8,134 nt of DNA from an uncultured Bacilli bacterium (GTDB taxonomy: Bacteria; Bacillota_I; Bacilli_A; RF39; UBA660): the NCBI GenBank assembly GCA_934095805.1, contig CAKOKV010000037.1, positions 1 through 8,134 of the forward strand, read 5' to 3'. The notes under the pieces are model-generated. The model did not search any database, had not been told where the DNA came from, and saw only the letters and a list, made by a program, of their open reading frames with translations. Of the stretch, positions 6,088 through 8,134 are shown in pieces. The translations under genes were made by a program, and so were the position numbers. Each line of letters begins with the position of its first letter. Position 1 is the first letter of the stretch.

Positions 6088-7536
6088 ATGAATAAGAAAG
6101 GATTTACATTAGTAGAGTTACTTGCTGTTATAGCAATATTAGCTATACTTGTTATTATAGCTTTACCTAATGTACTTAGTATGTTTAATAATGCTAAAAA
6201 GGATATATTTTTGACTGAAGCTAAAAATATTTATAAAGAAGTAAGTAAAAAATATATTAGTGAAACTATGAGGGGTAATAAAGTTACAAAAATATCTAAT
6301 GATAAAAATAAGTTAGATTTAGAATCTAATAATTTAGAATATGGTATTAGTTTAGATAATGAAGGTAAAGTAAAGTATTTTCAAGTTAGTGATGGAACTT
6401 ATTGTATAAGTGGTAAAATAAGTAATTTAAGTGAACTTACTATTGATAAAATAAGTGATGGTGCTTGTAGTGAATATGATGATATTTCACCTGAACCAAT
6501 TTATTGTACTTTTGATGGAAATATGGTACAAGGTACTGAATATGTAAATGGACAATATACTTATAGATATAAATCATCAGGAAAATACACTAATACTGGA
6601 ATATCTTGGACTAATATTTCAGTTGATGGATGGGGAGTACAACTTACTGATAAAACAAGTACAGAACCAGTAACAAGCAAGTTATGTACATATATAAATG
6701 ATAAGCCAGTGGTCTCAATGGCTTATATGTTCCTTAATAGTCAAGCATCGGCGATAGATTTAAGTAGTTTTAACACAAGTAAAGTCACTAACATGAATTA
6801 TATGTTTTGTAGAGTTAAAATTACTGATTTAGATGTGTCTAATTTTGATACAAGTAAGGTTACAAATATGAGTTCAATGTTTTCTAATACTAAAGCTACA
6901 ATACTAGATTTAAGCAATTTTAATACTAGTAAAGTTATAGGAATGGATAGTATGTTTGTAAAGAGTAGTGCAACTAAAATTATTTTTGGGGATAATTTTA
7001 ATACAAATAATGTTGTTAGTATGAGAGGAATGTTTAATATGAGTAATGTGACAAAGTTAGATTTAGGTAATTTTGACACAAGCAAAGTAACTGATATGAG
7101 TTATATGTTTTCAAATGCTGCATTAACTGAATTAGATGTTAGAAATTTTAATACAGGTAAAGTTATTGATATGAGTGCAATGTTCCAATTTTCTAAAATT
7201 AAAATATTAGATTTAAGTAGTTTTGATACAAGCAAAGTAACTGATATGGGATGGATGTTTAATACTAGTGAAACAACAAGCATTGATTTAAGTAATTTTG
7301 ATACAAGCAAAGTAACGGATATGATGTATATGTTTTATAGTAATTCTAATTTAAAAACTATATATGCAAGTAATAAATTTAATACAAGTAGTGTTTCTAA
7401 TAGTTCTAATATGTTTAAAAATTGTACATCATTAGTTGGAGGTTCAGGTACAATATATAATTCAAGTAAAATTAATAAAACATATGCTAGAATAGATGGT
7501 GGAACTAGTAGTCCTGGATACTTTACTGGAAAATAG
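6088..7536 (+). CDS. Prepilin-leader surface protein with DUF285/BspA-like 25-residue repeats
   Basis: A 482-residue exported protein in three parts. Residues 1-30 are a type IV prepilin-type leader: MNKKG followed by FTLVE and a long hydrophobic helix. A prepilin peptidase would cut after G5, leaving F6 at the mature end and Glu10 at mature position 5. Residues 31-205 form a polar stalk with C106 and C127, then a linker (about 140-205) containing GTEYVNGQYTYRY and DGWGVQLTDK that is typical of BspA-like gut proteins. Residues 208-448 hold a half repeat, about eight full 25-26-residue units and a degenerate last unit, consensus L-D-L-S-x-F-D/N-T-S-K-V-T-D-M-x-x-M-F (PF03382/TIGR02167 type). 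The tail GGSGTIYNSS...YARIDGGTSSPGYFTG is characteristic of these proteins. The role is probably surface display, perhaps adhesion; the ligand is unknown. It has no lipobox and no LPXTG, so anchoring relies on the N-terminal helix. It has its own promoter and ends with TAG. Confidence 0.85.
   Translation: MNKKGFTLVELLAVIAILAILVIIALPNVLSMFNNAKKDIFLTEAKNIYKEVSKKYISETMRGNKVTKISNDKNKLDLESNNLEYGISLDNEGKVKYFQVSDGTYCISGKISNLSELTIDKISDGACSEYDDISPEPIYCTFDGNMVQGTEYVNGQYTYRYKSSGKYTNTGISWTNISVDGWGVQLTDKTSTEPVTSKLCTYINDKPVVSMAYMFLNSQASAIDLSSFNTSKVTNMNYMFCRVKITDLDVSNFDTSKVTNMSSMFSNTKATILDLSNFNTSKVIGMDSMFVKSSATKIIFGDNFNTNNVVSMRGMFNMSNVTKLDLGNFDTSKVTDMSYMFSNAALTELDVRNFNTGKVIDMSAMFQFSKIKILDLSSFDTSKVTDMGWMFNTSETTSIDLSNFDTSKVTDMMYMFYSNSNLKTIYASNKFNTSSVSNSSNMFKNCTSLVGGSGTIYNSSKINKTYARIDGGTSSPGYFTGK
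6709..7431 (+). repeat. Tandem 75-78-bp coding repeats (DUF285 units)
   Basis: These are tandem units of about 75 bp within the gene, one per 25-residue protein unit. Units 5, 7 and 8 share nearly the same DNA across the core (TTTTGAYACAAGCAAAGTAAC at about 7071, 7221 and 7296), including the same AGC and GTA codons. Units 1-3 use other codons for the same residues (AGT, GTC/GTT). Units 4 and 9 are the most diverged. Small reverse-strand open frames across this region are by-products of the repeat. Confidence 0.9.
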
Positions 7537-7559
7537 GTTATAATAAGAATAAGTTTAAT

Positions 7560-7596
7560 AAAACTAAGAAAAATTAATTTCTTAGTTTTTAATTTA
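7560..7596 (+). terminator. Terminator after the DUF285 gene (repeat copy 2)
   Basis: The stem and loop are identical to the hairpin at 6014: AAAACTAAGAAA (7560-7571), loop AATTAA, TTTCTTAGTTTT (7578-7589), then a T-rich tail. Here it is non-coding and lies 23 bases after the TAG stop of the DUF285 gene. Confidence 0.88.
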
Positions 7597-7605
7597 TATA
7601 AAATA

Positions 7606-7622
7606 TGTTATTATTAATAATA
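7606..7622 (+). promoter_or_regulatory. Extended -10 promoter with palindrome (copy 2)
   Basis: Identical to the promoter at 6060: TG-T-TATTAT with the same 14-bp palindrome at 7609-7622, then AGAGGTGA at 7622-7629 and ATG at 7634. Both prepilin-like genes are therefore expected to respond to the same signals. Confidence 0.5.
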
Positions 7623-7633
7623 GAGGTGAATGT

Positions 7634-8134
7634 ATGAATAAGAAAGGATTTACATTAGTAGAGTTACTTGCTGTTATAGCAATATTAGGTTTGATTGTTA
7701 CTACTGTTAGTATAGCTGTTACTAAGATTTATAATGATAATATTAAGAAAACAATGATAGTTCAGGAGAATAATATTGCTAGTGCATCAAGAAATTATCT
7801 TGATGATTATTGTTTTTCTCCACTTGATGGTAACTATATTTGTCCTAAATCATATGATAATACTACTGATAATAAGTATATTTGTTTAAGTGATTTACAA
7901 GAAAATGAAAAAGACAATTATATAAATAAGGTAACTTATAAAAATGAAGATTGTAAAGGTATAATAGTTTTTACTAAAGATGATGAGGGTGGATATACTA
8001 AACCAACTACATATTTATATTGTGATTATGATAAAAATAAAAACACATATAATTATGTGACTGACACATCATTAGATGTATCAAAATATCCAAGGTGTAA
8101 TATAAGTGGTGGTGTAAGTGGTGAAGATGAAACA
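7634..8134 (+). CDS. Prepilin-leader secreted protein with a cysteine-rich body, 3' end missing
   Basis: An open frame of 167 codons continues past the window end with no stop. Residues 1-18 are identical in protein and DNA to the leader of the preceding gene: a G5/F6 cleavage point, Glu10, then a hydrophobic helix that here continues LGLIVTTVSIAVTKIY. The body after residue 35 is unrelated in sequence to the DUF285 protein. It has six cysteines (60, 70, 84, 107, 130, 155), many for an AT-rich Gram-positive secreted protein, so disulfides are possible. The stretch YIC...EDCKG (82-109) parallels YC...GACS (105-128) in the neighbour in position and spacing. The visible end, ISGGVSGEDET, looks like the start of a flexible linker to a further domain. 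The start is supported by AGAGGTGA upstream. It is probably a pilin-like or membrane-anchored surface protein; its specific function is not recognisable. Confidence 0.8.
   Translation, partial: MNKKGFTLVELLAVIAILGLIVTTVSIAVTKIYNDNIKKTMIVQENNIASASRNYLDDYCFSPLDGNYICPKSYDNTTDNKYICLSDLQENEKDNYINKVTYKNEDCKGIIVFTKDDEGGYTKPTTYLYCDYDKNKNTYNYVTDTSLDVSKYPRCNISGGVSGEDET

Larger units (their letters stand above)
6013..6142 (+). repeat. 130-bp direct repeat, copy 1 (terminator, promoter, RBS, prepilin leader)
   Basis: This segment matches 7559-7688 at a constant offset of 1546 bases. Only two bases differ (6085 C and 6086 A here; T and G in copy 2), both just before the start codon. It spans the hairpin at the end of the flippase gene, the extended -10, the ribosome binding site AGAGGTGA and the first 18 codons plus one base of the prepilin-like gene. 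Identity stops abruptly on both sides. Confidence 0.95.
7559..7688 (+). repeat. 130-bp direct repeat, copy 2
   Basis: This is the second copy of the terminator-promoter-RBS-prepilin-leader segment, with two differences from 6013-6142 (T7631, G7632). The left end still carries what in copy 1 are the last five codons and stop of the flippase gene. This suggests that copy 1 is the older arrangement, or that the hairpin is part of a segment repeated elsewhere in the genome. Confidence 0.95.

Noticed and set aside
6798..7310. Two reverse-strand open frames of 95 and 69 codons with repetitive hydrophobic sequence
   Set aside because: They are antisense to the tandem DUF285 units, and their regularity comes from the 75-bp repeat.
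6709..7431. Regularly spaced repeats suggestive of a CRISPR-like array
   Set aside because: The repeats are about 75 bp, directly tandem without spacers, in frame and encode the well-known DUF285 unit.
1..8134. Mycoplasma-type genetic code (TGA as Trp), suggested by AT-richness and DUF285 proteins
   Set aside because: TGA ends walJ, alr and the ATP-grasp gene at sensible places, and Trp is encoded by TGG.

Overview
The window is AT-rich and reads with the standard bacterial code: TAA, TAG and TGA all end genes here, and Trp is encoded by TGG. A PolC-type replicase tail, a WalJ/YycJ nuclease, AGGTGA-like ribosome binding sites and T-tailed hairpin terminators point to a low-GC Gram-positive bacterium (Bacillota). 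Alanine racemase plus a MurJ/YtgP-like flippase imply that it makes peptidoglycan, so it is not a wall-less Mycoplasma. Prepilin-type leaders on secreted proteins that carry 25-residue DUF285/BspA-like repeats resemble uncultured gut Bacilli of the RF39 kind. That placement is an inference from gene style only.

Layout, left to right, all on the + strand. (1) Bases 1-105 are the last 34 codons of polC, ending in the clamp-binding motif QLSLF and followed by a strong terminator. (2) Bases 246-1085 encode an Rpn/PD-(D/E)XK family protein. (3) Bases 1206-1955 encode WalJ, followed by about 130 bases with no convincing gene and then a terminator at 2088-2122. (4) Bases 2164-6031 are a tight three-gene unit: alanine racemase, a sugar-transfer-type ATP-grasp enzyme and a MurJ/SpoVB-like flippase. 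The genes are joined by two ATGA stop/start overlaps, and a terminator overlaps the last codons of the flippase gene. (5) From 6088 to the window end lie two consecutive genes that start with the same prepilin-type leader. The first carries a DUF285 repeat domain. The second has an unrelated six-cysteine body and runs off the window.

The most striking structure is a 130-bp segment present twice, at 6013-6142 and 7559-7688, with only two differing bases. Each copy holds a terminator hairpin, an extended -10 promoter, a ribosome binding site and the first 18 codons of a prepilin-like protein. What follows is different each time. The segment therefore looks like a reusable expression and secretion front end attached to different surface domains. 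The ATGA-coupled racemase/ATP-grasp/flippase unit directly upstream may make or export a D-alanine-containing envelope component; that function is inferred from context, not shown.
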